This document shows, piece after piece, positions 22,851 through 33,733 of a DNA stretch of 64,000 nt. The translations under genes and the position numbers were made by a program. The DNA comes from Marthasterias glacialis (Eukaryota; Echinodermata; Asteroidea; Forcipulatida; Asteriidae). The stretch lies in NCBI GenBank assembly GCA_911728455.2, contig OU452232.1, positions 7,033,227-7,097,226 of the forward strand, written 5' to 3'. The number at the start of each line of letters is the position of its first letter. The first letter of the stretch is position 1. The notes under the pieces were generated by a model. That model was not told the DNA's origin. It did no database searches and saw only the letters and a program-made list of their open reading frames with translations.

Positions 22851-23645
22851 TAAGAGGTGCATTGTAGAGATGCTAAAAATCTTCTTGGAAACATAATTTT
22901 CATCTGAAGTGATTCCCTCTTTTTGAGCGAGAGATCTTCTATCTCTCTCGCCTTAATAAAAATGTGAATTAAACTGAACACTACCTGATTGAAACGATAA
23001 TGAAAGATGTGACCAGTTTACTCATCTTTCATATCGAATCGACAGTACATACATAGACGTAGTGTCTATCACGTCAACAACATCTGTGTCTTGTTCCCTT
23101 CGTGGATGAGTTATAATGAATACAGATTACGAGTACACCATAAAGGTACCAGACTGCAATTCAAGGTTCTGTGTGGTTGCATTGATTTTCACAAAATGAA
23201 AAACCTTGCTACCCTACCGTCGTATTAAACGTCAAATTACACGTATCGGGTAATGGTTTTTACTATCTTTCACACAGCACTGGGGGGAAAAGGTTCCCTC
23301 CTGGCTTTCATAAAAGCAAAGATTTTATTGCCCATTTTAATTGCAAGGTAGAAAGGCTGACAGATTAATATTGTATGTCATTACCTTTTAAAGCCTTGTG
23401 CAACATTGACAATCCTTTGTAACTGTTTTCCCCCCTCGGCATTTCAAATGCTCAAGAGGCCTGGTCGAGTTGACCTTACAATTTTGAACACTGTTCATAG
23501 CTGAGGAAGAGAGTCCCCCCCACTCTGCATTTAATGTCACCACTGCTCTCGTTTGATTGAATTTACCGCAGGGTTAAACCCAGGCCATGACAGCTGCCCA
23601 TGTCCGTCCGGCGGAATCGCCCACGGCTGGCATTATGCTCTGCCG
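22851..23645. other. No feature recognised
   Basis: AT-rich sequence with no repeat ends or exon signals. From about 23560 the composition turns more GC-rich, leading into the X-box at 23646. Confidence 0.4.
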
Positions 23646-23659
23646 GTTGCCATGGTAAC
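23646..23659. promoter_or_regulatory. Perfect palindromic RFX X-box
   Basis: GTTGCCATGGTAAC matches the RFX consensus GTNRCC-N2-RGYAAC at every position. RFX proteins bind such X-boxes, often in promoters of ciliary genes in animals. It lies in a 200-bp GC-richer block (23560-23760). No gene start is recognisable nearby, so its role is inferred from the motif alone and a chance match is possible in 64 kb. Confidence 0.45.
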
Positions 23660-24909
23660 ACAAGCATTGTGACTGTTTTAATACAACTACAAGGTCTCCA
23701 TCCTCCGGTCACAGAAACTGATTCTGCACACCACGTGGGATTTCTTTTGTAACGGACAAACAACGAAATGTTTTCCGGTTATTTTTCCCCTCCTCCTTCT
23801 TGTTGTTTTATTTCCCCCCTTTTTTTACGACTTACGGTTTATCCGTAAAGCAAACTGAACCTTCAGTTAATATACGGGAATCCTATTGCAATTGACGATA
23901 ACCGAAAACAATCTATGTTTTTGTGTGTGTTTATTCTACTCTCTGTCTCTCATTTTCAATCCCCACCCCCATGTTTTTTTCTTCTTTTTTTCCTCCTGAT
24001 TTAGCTACATCAGAACAATAGGTTTAACCTTGCGGCCTTTAAGGATTTCCAGGCAGCATTTCTATTTCGAAGCAATTCTGGAATTATTGGGGCAGCCGTA
24101 AATAGTGTGGTGTTTTTTCAACTAAGCTACGTTTCTTTCTCTTTTTTTTTTCTTTTTTACATTTTATAAAAATCTACTTTCCACAGATACAACAAAACCG
24201 TTGTTATTGAGAGATATTTATAACATACAAAGCACAACATATATATGTACATTTCCAACAAATCAAGTGTTTATTTTGTCTATTTTGTCTAGAGAAAACC
24301 AGAATATTTTTGGTCAACAATCAGATTTGTCGGTTTGCCGGGAAAAATCTTCCAATCATAAAGAAAACAAACTCGTATGGACAGTTGAACATCTCAGGTA
24401 AATATTACATTTTTTACTCCAACGTTCGACTGCATATATTGAAACGGTATTAATATTATTATTAATACTGTTTTTTGTTTCTGAATGAAGTTTTTTGGTG
24501 CTGGTTTGAACCTGGTGATGAGCAAGACACCCAACCACAGTTGCTTCCCTTTATCTAGGAGAAAGTAGCGTAGGAGAAAGTACCAGTGTATGTAGAAAAG
24601 TACTGTTTTGATTGATTACGTAATCGTGTCTTAGAATTTTGTTCTGGGTCTGCCTACTCCTAAGGAGTTGATATTAATCCGGCAATGAAATTCGATCCCA
24701 CAGACAGGGTCATGGTGTAGGGAGCTTTTATACATGGTTTAAATGTGCATAATAGATGTTCATGATATGTTTTCATTTGATGGATCTGATTTTGTTTTGT
24801 CTGCCAGAAGGCCAAGTATATTATCAAACCAGACTTGGTTGTTCTATTAGCTCAGCACTATCGTTTTTATATCATTGTCGACCTAATGACGAAGGATCGG
24901 TAATTAATA
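23660..24909. other. No feature recognised; pyrimidine-rich tracts
   Basis: T- and C-rich tracts (23780-23826, 23930-24000 and 24138-24160) dominate. Short frames at 24201-24538 occur on both strands and are not supported. Confidence 0.4.
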
Positions 24910-24995
24910 GGGGCATCAGGTTGGCTCAGTGGTTTCTTTCCCTGTTGACCCCGGTTCGAATCCCACCTCAGACATGGGGCCTTGCATGTGGATTA
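24910..24995 (+). mobile_element. SINE head, family S-A, copy S3 (truncated)
   Basis: GGGGCATCAGGTTGGCTCAG, then box B GGTTCGAATCCC, then CTTGCATGTGGATT match the head of the SINE at 12838-13102 read on its own strand. The copy stops where the next SINE head begins, so only the tRNA-like part remains. Either the junction cut it off or it is a dimeric template. Confidence 0.75.
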
Positions 24996-24997
24996 TG

Positions 24998-25415
24998 TGA
25001 CGTGTCTTGGCCGAGCGGAGAAGAACACCGAACTCAAGCTCTGGTGTTTCTGATCAGCAGAGTGGGGGTTCGAGTCCCGGTCGTGACACTTGTGCCCCCC
25101 CAAAAGCAAGCCACTTAACTATTATTGCTGCGTCCTTCGGATGGACCGTCAAGCCGTGGGTCCCGTGTGTTGTGTAATGCGCGTAAAAGAACCCAGTGCA
25201 CTTATCACAAAGAGAAGGGGTTCGCCCCGGTGTTCCTGGTTTGATCGGCTGAATATTGTGCCACAGCACCTTGTAAACCATTACATGGTGCTATGTCTCA
25301 TACTTCAAAACGTAACTCCGCATACCTTGCAGGAAAAAAATACTGAGCGCTTTGAGACGTCCATCGGGTGTGATCAAGCGATATATAAGAACAGCGTAAT
25401 ATTATATTATTATTT
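24998..25415 (+). mobile_element. tRNA-derived SINE (family S-B), copy S4, full length
   Basis: The head carries box A TGGCCGAGCGG (25008-25018) and a perfect box B GGTTCGAGTCC (25067-25077). The 48-bp spacing is typical of a tRNA with a long variable arm (Leu or Ser type). The body holds CGTCCTTCGGATGGACCGTC, GCGCGTAAAAGAACCCAGTG and AGAGAAGGGGTTCGCCCC. The 3' end has GAGCGCTTTGAGACG, CGATATATAAGAAC and a TATTATTATT tail. The A and B boxes serve as an internal RNA polymerase III promoter. It adjoins a truncated SINE on the left and a family R MITE on the right. Confidence 0.88.
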
Positions 25416-25436
25416 CCTTTTCATTTGAGATTGAAC

Positions 25437-25787
25437 GAAGGTAGAATACAGGATTTATATTCATCAAAAAAATGTTGTATTAGTATCAGTCTGAAAGCTT
25501 ACTGACTATTAATTTCATACCGTACCATCTTCTAAAGAAATATTTCTGTCTGAAATACTGTCAACGTCGAGAAAATGTAATTCGAAGACCTTGATTTTAA
25601 TTTCGGTTGTAACAATCGACATTGAGGACAATGTATTTACATGCTGAAAAGTGTGCACAGAGTCCGCTTTTTCTCCTGACTCGAACGACGGATTGAGCCA
25701 AAATGTTCACAAATTGTTTTCATGTATATATTGAATCAAACAAAGAACTCGGCACTATCAGCTTTACCGACTCTATAGTTCACCTTT
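25437..25787 (-). mobile_element. 390-bp inverted-repeat element (family R), copy B
   Basis: Its reverse complement runs parallel to 9200-9584: GGTAAAGCTGATAGTG, CAATCCGTCGT, TTTTCAGCATGTAAA, ACCGAAATTAAAA, GACAGTATTTCAGACAGAAA, CTTTCAGACTGATAC. It starts about 20 bp after the tail of the SINE at 25415. Non-coding. Confidence 0.78.
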
Positions 25788-26662
25788 CAGATCGATTTAT
25801 CTAATAAATTCATAATTTAATTGAGACATGGAACAGCAGTCGGTTGAGACGAGCTGGACATGGTATGTATGTTGACGTAGGCGTTTACGGCGACCGATTA
25901 CTTGATGTCTACGGTTGTGATAGGGATGCGTAAAAAGGGTTTAACTCCCTGATGTGCTGATGATAGTTGGAATGGAAATGACGCGACCTTTACATAAACG
26001 TCGCTTAATCAATTTAATGACCAGGTCTACAATATGGTAATGTTGGCAAGACTTCTGGCTATCTAGTGTATAAGATCCATACCCCCCGGAAGATTTTCAT
26101 CAGAGCAACCTTTACTTTTCGAAACATAATTTCCATTTTGACAAAAAAAAATATGAAATGTAATTAAGGCTTTTAGATTACATGGTACCCATTCCTTGGC
26201 TTTTTCCAATAGATATTCTTGTAAGAATTAAAACTAAATTACAATTTCTGCTTTTTTTTTACCTTAACTCCCCGAGTGATTTACTAGAATCCTCCCCACT
26301 CTAACAAATTCCAACACCATATTATGGGTAACTCAACACCCAAACTGTGGTACTGTACTTATGGTTGTATGCCTGAACCCATGTAAAGCATGATCAGTTT
26401 ACTCATGCAGTCCCCAGTCCAACAAAATCCAACAAAACCTGCTGTAAGAGTTTGATGGAATAGGGACTAAGCAAACATCATGGCTGGCTCGACCATTGCG
26501 AATCCCCACTCAAACGTACGCAGTTTTGTTGATATATTTTGTCAATTTGCAAGTACCATTTCATCGATCGTGTTACACATTCCCTCGTGACAATGAAATA
26601 CTACTCAATAAGTGGGACTAAATGTTGGTATGGGGACAACTTTATTGCTGTTAAAGATAATG
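25788..26662. other. No feature recognised
   Basis: AT-rich sequence with short CCAACAAA repeats around 26400-26440. No exon, RNA gene or element ends seen. Confidence 0.4.
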
Positions 26663-26946
26663 TGAGTTTCAGTCCCGGTCTTGATACTTGTGTCCCTAAG
26701 CAGGACACTTTTTGCTTCGTCCTTCAGACGGGACGTAAAGCTCATCCCTAAGAGAAGGTGTTTGCCCCGGTGTTTCTGGCAGTGGCTGCTGGATGCTCCG
26801 TAGCACGGTGTAAACACTTCAAAAGGTGCTACAATGGGCTTCATAATTCAAAAACTTAAAGAACCTGTCTTAGAAAATCGCCTTGAGTACCTTAGATGGC
26901 TGGTAGATACATGATTTATTTAAGACTACATTATTATTATTATTAT
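26663..26946 (+). mobile_element. SINE, family S-B, copy S5, 5'-truncated
   Basis: It begins inside the box-B region (GAGTTTCAGTCCCGGTC) and continues with the S-B body: TGCTTCGTCCTTCAGACGGG, ACGTAAAGC, AGAGAAGGTGTTTGCCCCGG. After GCACGGTGTAAACACTTC, the 3' part ends CGCCTTGAGTACC, then a (TTA)n tail at 26931-26946. The missing head fits incomplete reverse transcription or decay. Confidence 0.8.
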
Positions 26947-27063
26947 CCTTCATCACGGCAAAACATAATTGTTATGGGGTGCCAATGGTTTAGTACGTCT
27001 CTCCTCACTGTTAAAGCAGGCGGCTAACATTGGTTAAAGGTCAAAACTCAGTATCCGCACTTC

Positions 27064-27490
27064 ATGTGCCCCATCCAACCAACATACACACAAGTTCATT
27101 GGATAACCAACAAGTGGTTCCAGGAGTGGCACTCAATCTCATCCCCACTTATGAGGATGATCCAAGACCAAACTTCGAACTGCCCACTGGATTCTAACCT
27201 TCCACGTCTGGAATGGGTGAGACCCAACAGATGGGTAATGCCAACATGTGGAACCATTGAGGTAGACATGGTGGAACCTTGCTTGGAATCCAGCCTGTGA
27301 CTGCGGAGCAGAGCAGCAGACAGCTGAACATAAATTATCATAATTGATTGCCTACTCCATTACCCACCAAATGGGGGGCCAATGGCCTGAAAGATGTTGA
27401 TGCTGCAACAAGAGAGCGGCTGTTCAACCCCTCACCCTGAGTTTTTAACATCTGTGAGTGTTTTGATTTCATTTGCAAGAAGAAGAAGAC
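27064..27490 (+). pseudogene. Decayed 3' end of a non-LTR retrotransposon ORF2
   Basis: Across several frames the translation shows the order seen at the C-terminus of many animal LINE ORF2 proteins. First comes a basic-aromatic stretch ending LPRLEWVRPNR, then (another frame) TWWNLAWNPACDCGAEQQTAEH at 27256-27330 (quoted in part), then DCLLHYPPN, then GLKDVDAATRERLF at 27379-27420 and a stop. CDCG followed by H and C fits the Cys/His cluster found there in LINE proteins. Stops and frameshifts separate the pieces, so it is dead. An AAGAAGAAGAAG tail follows near 27478. Clade (CR1, Jockey or similar) is not resolved. Confidence 0.7.
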
Positions 27491-29426
27491 TGTGTCCCAA
27501 CATGTACATTAAGTAATTAACCTGTAAAAGTCTAACTCAATCGATCGTCAGACTCACGAGAAAATAGTGAAGACAAATTCCTCATGTTTTCACTGTTTTC
27601 AAATATCTGGTTTTGAAGTTCGCGAAATCAAAATTAATTGTTTTACACAGTTCTCAAAACTTTTCAAGCCAAAATAATTCAAGAGACGTTTTCCATAATG
27701 ACCATCTTCATCTTTATTTTCAGTCTTACCAAAGGTGTGCACAACCCGTTAAGTGAGTGCAGAATAGTCCAGACCCAACAACCCATTTGTCTTATCTTTT
27801 GTTTCTTGTCTTATTGTCTTTCTTGTCTTTAAATGCACGCCCTTGAAGTGAAGAATAGTCCAGATCAAACATGCCCTGTTTCTTATCTTCTGTGGCTCGT
27901 CCTATTGTGATCGGTCTTTTGAAACAAGCACTATAGCCTGTGAGGAGGTCCTATAAACAAAATGTTGCAGTTGTAAAATAATTTGTAGATGTTTACATTC
28001 ATCTTAAAACTTAAGATAGACGGGGATTTAATGAAATATAAATGCTCGCATGGTTTGATAGGCTCTCATTTGGATAACGATCGTAAATCAGCTGCAACTG
28101 AACATCAGACTTGTAAGTTTATTTCCTTAGCCTCGAGTTGATTGATGATGTAATTGTATTAATCATGAAGTACGGGCACATTACACAACGCCTAATCGTG
28201 TATCAAGTGTTCACGATTATAATTTATACACGCACCTATTGAATAATTTCTCTTGTTCGTCTTACTAATATCGCCAATTAATTTAAGTCAGTTTGCCAAC
28301 TCCCGTATACGAAACTAAAATGAAATTCACCAAAAGGCTTATATAGTGTTGGAAATGAAAAACTAACATTTGAAATGGCGTGAAAAAGTGGGGACAAAAA
28401 CAAGAAGGGTCGATGGAAAGAGTATATATTTTTTAAAGACGATTTCGTGAGATGCGGGTATATCGATGTAAAAAGCACGGCATGGTGGGACTACCACCAA
28501 ATAAACAACACTTGACCCGCGAGCTGACAGATCAAGGAACACAATCAAATTTGCTCTGCAACAAAACAAAAGAAAGAACAGGATTGATTTTCTGTCGTTC
28601 AAATCATGTTATAAAAACAAAGTAACGACGACAATGCGCGTTCACTTTGCTTAAAGCTTGAGTATCCACATCGTTTGTATACAGAACCATTATCAGGCAT
28701 TGTATCTCCTTATGCACTTGTGATAATTGTATTCATTTTATTCGTAGATATCATCAACACATTCATAGTTTTCGTCCATTAAAACCTTTATGTCAGGCAA
28801 GATAAGTATCACGTTTTACAATCAGTCTGCTTTACTGCACAATTCAGTGAAATGTTTGAATGATCGTTTAGTGGTAAGGGGGTACTAATGGGTTCCTTTA
28901 TCTGGTTATCTATTACGTTTTCCTGCAGCCTGTCTTTCCATGATGTATTGATACACTGCGCAAACATCACGACATGTGATACGGATGTTTCAAGGTGTGT
29001 GACGCTGCAGCCGAGGCACTTTTCTTTAAAGATAAACACCTCGACTGTTTACAAAGTTACCTGTCAAGCCTGTCCATTAAAATACGACAGCTCGCTTCAT
29101 GTAAACTCGAAAGTTTTATGACCTAAAATCAAACACTTAGAAATCGGATTAAAGCATTGACTTCACCAACACTCAAATTTGATCACCAGGATTTAAAAAA
29201 AAGAAGAAAAAAAAAAAAAAAAAAAAAAAAAACCCCAAAGACACTTGTCAAATGTTTTGTTTTGTTTTGTTGGGGATTAATTTTTTCAATCTGGAATATA
29301 ACCCGTCCCTATAGTCGGACATTGACTGCATGGTGACGGTTCTCAAAATAAAGTGCCAATGATGGGGGTATCCTTTTCATTGGAAATGCTTGTGCTGCCC
29401 CAAAGTGTTGCCCCGCCAGTGTGTAA
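27491..29426. other. No supported gene; local 93-bp duplication
   Basis: AT-rich sequence. Within it GAATAGTCCAGA blocks (27752-27818 and 27845-27909) form a diverged tandem duplication of about 93 bp, each followed by TTGTCTTATCTT-like pyrimidine-rich sequence. Poly-A follows at 29198-29232. Short frames on opposite strands at 28278-28602 and 28809-29121 are unsupported. Confidence 0.4.
27752..27909. repeat. Diverged tandem duplication around GAATAGTCCAGA
   Basis: The first unit runs GAGTGCAGAATAGTCCAGAC to TCTTATTGTC. The second runs AAGTGAAGAATAGTCCAGAT to TCCTATTGTG. Spacing is about 93 bp. Confidence 0.6.
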
Positions 29427-29649
29427 AATGTAGCCTGGACCTAAGTGTATAGTCCCACTCCTGCACCTAAATGTAGCCCGGACATAAATGAAGTCTTGAC
29501 AATGTACGTAAACGCAGCCCTGATTTAAAAGTAGCCTTAACAGTATACCCATTGTAGCCTGGATCTAAAAGTAGCCTTAACACTGTAGATAAATTGTAGC
29601 CTGGACCTTTGTAGCCTTAACATAGTGCCTAAATGTAGCCTGGCCCAAT
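29427..29649. repeat. GTAGCCTGGACCTAAAT minisatellite, left part
   Basis: About ten diverged units of roughly 20-22 bp built on AATGTAGCCTGGACCTAA, alternating with AAAGTAGCCTTAACA variants. The array is interrupted by a MITE at 29650-29988 and resumes on its far side. Another array of the same unit, inverted, lies at 34755-34901. Confidence 0.85.
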
Positions 29650-29988
29650 ATAAAGCCCCAGTTCCATTTTGGTAAAGTGTCTGTAAACGCTTCCATTCTT
29701 TGCACAAATAAAGATATGTCAGCTCTTTTCATTATTTCATGTCCGGGAAAACGGGAAAAAAAGCTTCTTAGGCATAGATTTGGTCTCACACGAGACTTTG
29801 GTCTCACGTGAGACGAAAATTATATTTGGGTCTTATTTCATTTATTGTTCAAAAACGATAACACTCCAGGCAGAAATACTTCAAGGAAAGATTTCTACCC
29901 TCCTTATCTCTATACTATTATGTAAGATATATGTTAATTTGTGAACATTTACGTTGTCTTTCTTACCATAGTTGAGCTAGGGCTTTAA
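29650..29988 (+). mobile_element. TTAA-ended MITE (family T), copy T1, nested in a minisatellite
   Basis: It starts ATAAAGCCCCAGTTCCATTT and ends CATAGTTGAGCTAGGGCTTTAA, diverged forms of the termini of the copy at 41534. Shared interior: CTGTAAACGCTTCCATTCTT, a central GAGACG/CGTCTC palindrome, GAAAATTA, TTCAAAAACGATAACACT, CAGGCAGAAATA and TTTCTACC. GTAGCC repeats lie on both sides, so the element inserted into an existing array. Non-coding, 339 bp. Confidence 0.85.
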
Positions 29989-30129
29989 CATAGTACTTAA
30001 ATGTAGCCTGGACCTTAATCTACCCCAACCTGGTACCTTAACATAGACTGGACCTACATCTGGCTAAATTTAGATACAGGGTTGAGACTGTAAATGGGGC
30101 CGAACTACAATCTAGAATCCGGGGCTACA
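29989..30129. repeat. GTAGCCTGGACCTAAAT minisatellite, right part
   Basis: The array continues after the MITE with AAATGTAGCCTGGACCTTAA, then more degraded units up to CCGGGGCTACA. The units are more diverged than those on the left. Confidence 0.8.
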
Positions 30130-30469
30130 CATTTTTAGTGGCCGCACAAACTCTCGATGCCAAGTCAGGAGTAGTGCGTTTATGTGTATTTATTATAAAG
30201 CCAACACTAATCGTTTATCTTTGGAGAAGTTATTTGCCAAGTGAGAACCTGTAGGTTGTTCTTTCCGGGAACGCACGGTGTCATCGAAAGAAAAAGAAAT
30301 GATAGCAGTTAAACTATTATAAATGTTTCTTTGACTTTCAGGACCGAGATATTACAAAAGGCAGAATATTCACAAACTGACAGCTTTTAGTGCCACTGTT
30401 ACAGAAATTGGGGAAGGTAAGATGCTTTACTATTAATGAAAATAATTATAATGTAACAATTAAAAAAAA
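30130..30469. other. No feature recognised
   Basis: AT-rich sequence between a minisatellite and a possible SINE-like repeat. No exon or repeat ends seen. Confidence 0.4.
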
Positions 30470-30720
30470 ACGCTTTCCATGTCACAAACATTACACAGCG
30501 CTGTACAATATTAACAATCCACAGGTTGTTAAGAAATACAGATACAAGTAGTCATAAAAACCACAACACGAGAAATTATAAATTAACAATTCACCACTAA
30601 GTGATACAAAAGTAACGCTTAAAAAGATTTTAAAAGGTTTTCAAGTAGGTCTTACAAATTTCGAAAGTATCTGCTGAACTGTTTGCTGCCTAGGTAGCCC
30701 AGTCCACAATCAGGGGCATT
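30470..30720 (-). repeat. Possible retroposon 3' region (minus strand)
   Basis: Read on the minus strand, the sequence runs from CCTGATTGTGGACTGGGCTA to TTGTACAGCGCTGTGTAATG and ends GGAAAGCG with a T run. TGTACAGCGCTGTG is reminiscent of the ends of SINE or LINE tails in marine invertebrates, including the GAGCGCTTTGAG ends here. No tRNA head is visible, so the assignment is weak. Confidence 0.3.
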
Positions 30721-32352
30721 ATATTATTGTGAATGATCGATCGCCATAGGATTTAGTTTGGAACACTGTTGGCACATTGTTGTTCAATACATAATCTGTT
30801 TGAACCAGTGGCTTTGGGGGAATTATGGTATTCGCAAGGGAAAATAAATATGTATGAGTTTCAAGCGAAAAGCAAGTTTGTATTTTTTATTTATTTATTT
30901 ATTTATTTTGTACATTATTATTATTGTCATACTACTGCTGGTTGTACCGAGAAATACATCTGAAATTCGGCCAAGTTCGAGGTATCTTTAGTTTCTCATC
31001 TGCAACTTAATCGAAATAAACGTATAGGCTTGTACATTGCACAAAATCATTGACAAAACGATTTTGTTTTCTTTGATACGGGGTAATTTATTTTCTTTTA
31101 TGTTCATTGCTTAGTCACATTTACTGAAATATTGTGGGGGCAATGGGTGTGGTCGTTCAAACACCCATGCTGTGTGCTGATGCTTAAATAGTTCCCAAAT
31201 GAGAGACTGAAATTCTTAATGACTGCAACCAGTTTTGACTCTTGCTTTGTTTTTGGTTTTATTTTGTCCCTTGTCTATTCTTTTCGTCTTGTTCAACGTA
31301 CATTAAAAAAAACCTGTTCTATTTTTATGTTTTTAAGTCAGCCATCAAGGAAATTAATTCTTTTGCAAAGTGTATCTGAAATGGGAAACGTTTTTTTTTT
31401 TCTTTTTTTTTTCGAAAATGCTCCTTTGGCTCCGACATGTTTTTTTCGCCATTTTGAAGGCTGAGTGGCGACGGTGCAAGGATTAACTGATAAGCCATTG
31501 CCGAAAACTGGGACCCGCAATTCGCAAGAAAACAAACAACAGATGCCGCTTTCTTATTGGCTGGCCGCTCAAGTGTTCGCGATCGATCCACAAAATTGAT
31601 CTACGGGGTAATTCTCCCCTTCTAGATCATTTAATTGACGGTGTGTCCCTGGAAGTGAGGCTGAAGGAAAGCTGACACTTTACACTGATCGCGCCCAGTG
31701 GACTGCGCCGCTGATTGGTCCGAGCGTTTGACCGCTCATAGACCCGGATTGATCCCGGGGTCTGGAGCATCATTCCAGGGTGTCTGCATTTTGCAATCAA
31801 TTTTTAGTTCATTTGGTTAATGCAAACCGGAATGCAATCAGTTCTTTTTCAACGTTTGAGTTTGGCTGGGTCAATTTACAAGATCTGAAATGTAGTGACC
31901 TCTGCAATCGATACAACGCCATATGGTGTTTATTTTGTGCGCTCTGTGTGTCTTGTCATTTCCGGTACCCGCATCTTGTACGCCATGATCGTGTTAGTTT
32001 ATAATCTAAACACATCCAAGATGTAATGGTAATTGTAACTGTGAGATTGATTTGAGTGTAACAATATTTATGATGGAGTAGTTGCTATATTTGTTTCTTC
32101 TTATGTTGTTATCTTATAACATTATCTTTGTTGAACAAAAAAGTTCATGCTGTGCTCAAAAAATTCCCTGTACATCATAGCCGCATCAATGCTTACAAAT
32201 CCAAATAAGGTTAAAGCGGTGGGCTAATAGTAGAACAAATTATCCTTCATGTTCGTTGAGAAATTCATCCGTATACCAAATAATTATGACGATTATAAAA
32301 TTTGCTTACATTTTGTAAAGGACTATAGACTGCTAACCAACACAAATCGTCT
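30721..32352. other. No supported gene; GC-richer block at 31560-31770
   Basis: The region holds a short TTTA run (30889-30908), T-rich tracts (31391-31412) and a less AT-rich block at 31560-31770 with an inverted CCAAT box (ATTGG at 31714-31718) and a GATCGATCC motif. That block could be regulatory, but no start site or exon is visible. Confidence 0.4.
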
Positions 32353-32354
32353 GG

Positions 32355-32386
<32 letters not shown>

Positions 32387-32483
32387 ATTGTTGCTGTTGC
32401 TGTTGTTGTTGTTGTTGTTGTTGTTGTTGCTGCTGTTGCTATTGTTGTTGTTGTTTGTTTGTTTGTTGTTGTTGTTGTTGTTT
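32353..32483. repeat. (GTT)n microsatellite
   Basis: About 40 GTT units, some changed to GCT, GTA or GTTT. The array reads as poly-valine on the plus strand and poly-threonine on the minus, which explains both frames here. Confidence 0.95.
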
Positions 32484-33719
32484 CAATAAATTTAAGACAT
32501 ACGACTGAAGCATAAACCAACGTACGTAATACAAAACATGGCGAAGTTTGTTTTTATTATTATTATTATATTTGTATTACTGTTTTTATACATGTTATTA
32601 TTATGAGAACATGTTTTTAAATCAGGGAGACATAAAATTCTTTACTTTTAGGGAATAAGAACTACAGTTAAAGTTATTTACAAATGTAAGTATAAAATTA
32701 TTTAATTCAGTTTCAAGTCAATTGTAAATTCATCTGGCAATCACAAAAAAAATAACATCAATAAAACGATCATTGATTAAAACAACATGCAGTTGTCAAA
32801 CAAGATAACTGCTTTGACTATGTACAAAGATGCAACAGCACAAGTAGGGTAGTCACAAAGCCGAAACTTGTGAGAAGCATCCCAGTAACAGACAATAAAA
32901 GACAAACGATTAGAAAGAAAAAATACATGCAACACTGTGAGACTATATTCCACATGGAAGAAAGAAGAAGTAAACATCTTTTGAAAAATGTATAAACCAT
33001 GGTCACACCTGGCATGTTTTTTAAAAGTTGCTATAAGAAACTCAAGCAACGAGTTCAAACTGAAATGTAAAGTGTATCAAATATCAAAAATGACGAATGG
33101 ATGTGGATTTAAAATAAGTCCGCGCGTTACTGAAATAATTGTAAAGTATCGTCTTTTAACAGCTCAATTTATTTTTGAATTGTTTTGTAAAAAAAAAAAG
33201 GGGGGGAGAAGATTTTTCTATCCGTGTTTTGGTAAGGCTTTCGCACTTATCGAGGATCACTTGCTCAAAATAATATTTGAAGTAAACTGACATATCTTAT
33301 TCCGTTACTGCTATCATATTCCATTTCTGGTGTTGTTATGCCCCGGAGTATTTACTCGCTGGAAACATACCCAAAATAAAGCCTTCATGCTGTTGACGAA
33401 GATGCTACGATCCAGAAGAGGAGGGTCGTACGTCGACAAAAAATACAAATTAACTTAGCCACTCTTTCAAAAACAAACATACTGTATCGTTTATATTTCT
33501 TACTGGTTGATTGAAACACACTTCTACGGAGGACAGACACCATGGTCATTCTTAGTCTAAGGTCATCTTGAAAAGGAGTCCATTATTCGACAGAAGAAAA
33601 AGCATAATAATCGATACTGTATTTACCTGGCCACGGACAAAGAGACACAAATCAGCCCCTCGTAACGTGAAACCGCTGACGTGGTTTACCTAAAATTTCG
33701 TTGCATTGAACAATTGGCA
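32484..33719. other. No feature recognised
   Basis: AT-rich, with a (TTA)n stretch near 32556-32570 and an A9-G7 tract at about 33189-33206. Overlapping opposite-strand frames at 32777-33290 are not supported by splice signals. Confidence 0.4.
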
Positions 33720-33733
33720 GTATCCATGGCAAC
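33720..33733. promoter_or_regulatory. X-box-like site (one mismatch)
   Basis: GTATCCATGGCAAC matches the palindromic RFX consensus except at one position in the left half-site. Supporting context is lacking, and it is listed because a perfect X-box and two further near matches occur in the same window. Confidence 0.2.

Noticed and set aside
22857-22868. miR-33-like GTGCATTGTAG
   Set aside because: The match ends after 11 bases, and the only local stem (TTTTTAGC with GCTAAAAA) places it in the loop.
25008-25077. A functional tRNA gene with boxes A and B
   Set aside because: The acceptor ends do not pair as in a mature tRNA, and the sequence continues into a SINE body and tail found again at 26663 and 59918.
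24756-25118. 120-codon frame
   Set aside because: It runs through two SINE heads and is a translation of tRNA-derived sequence.
32249-32520. Poly-valine and poly-threonine frames
   Set aside because: Both are translations of the GTT microsatellite.
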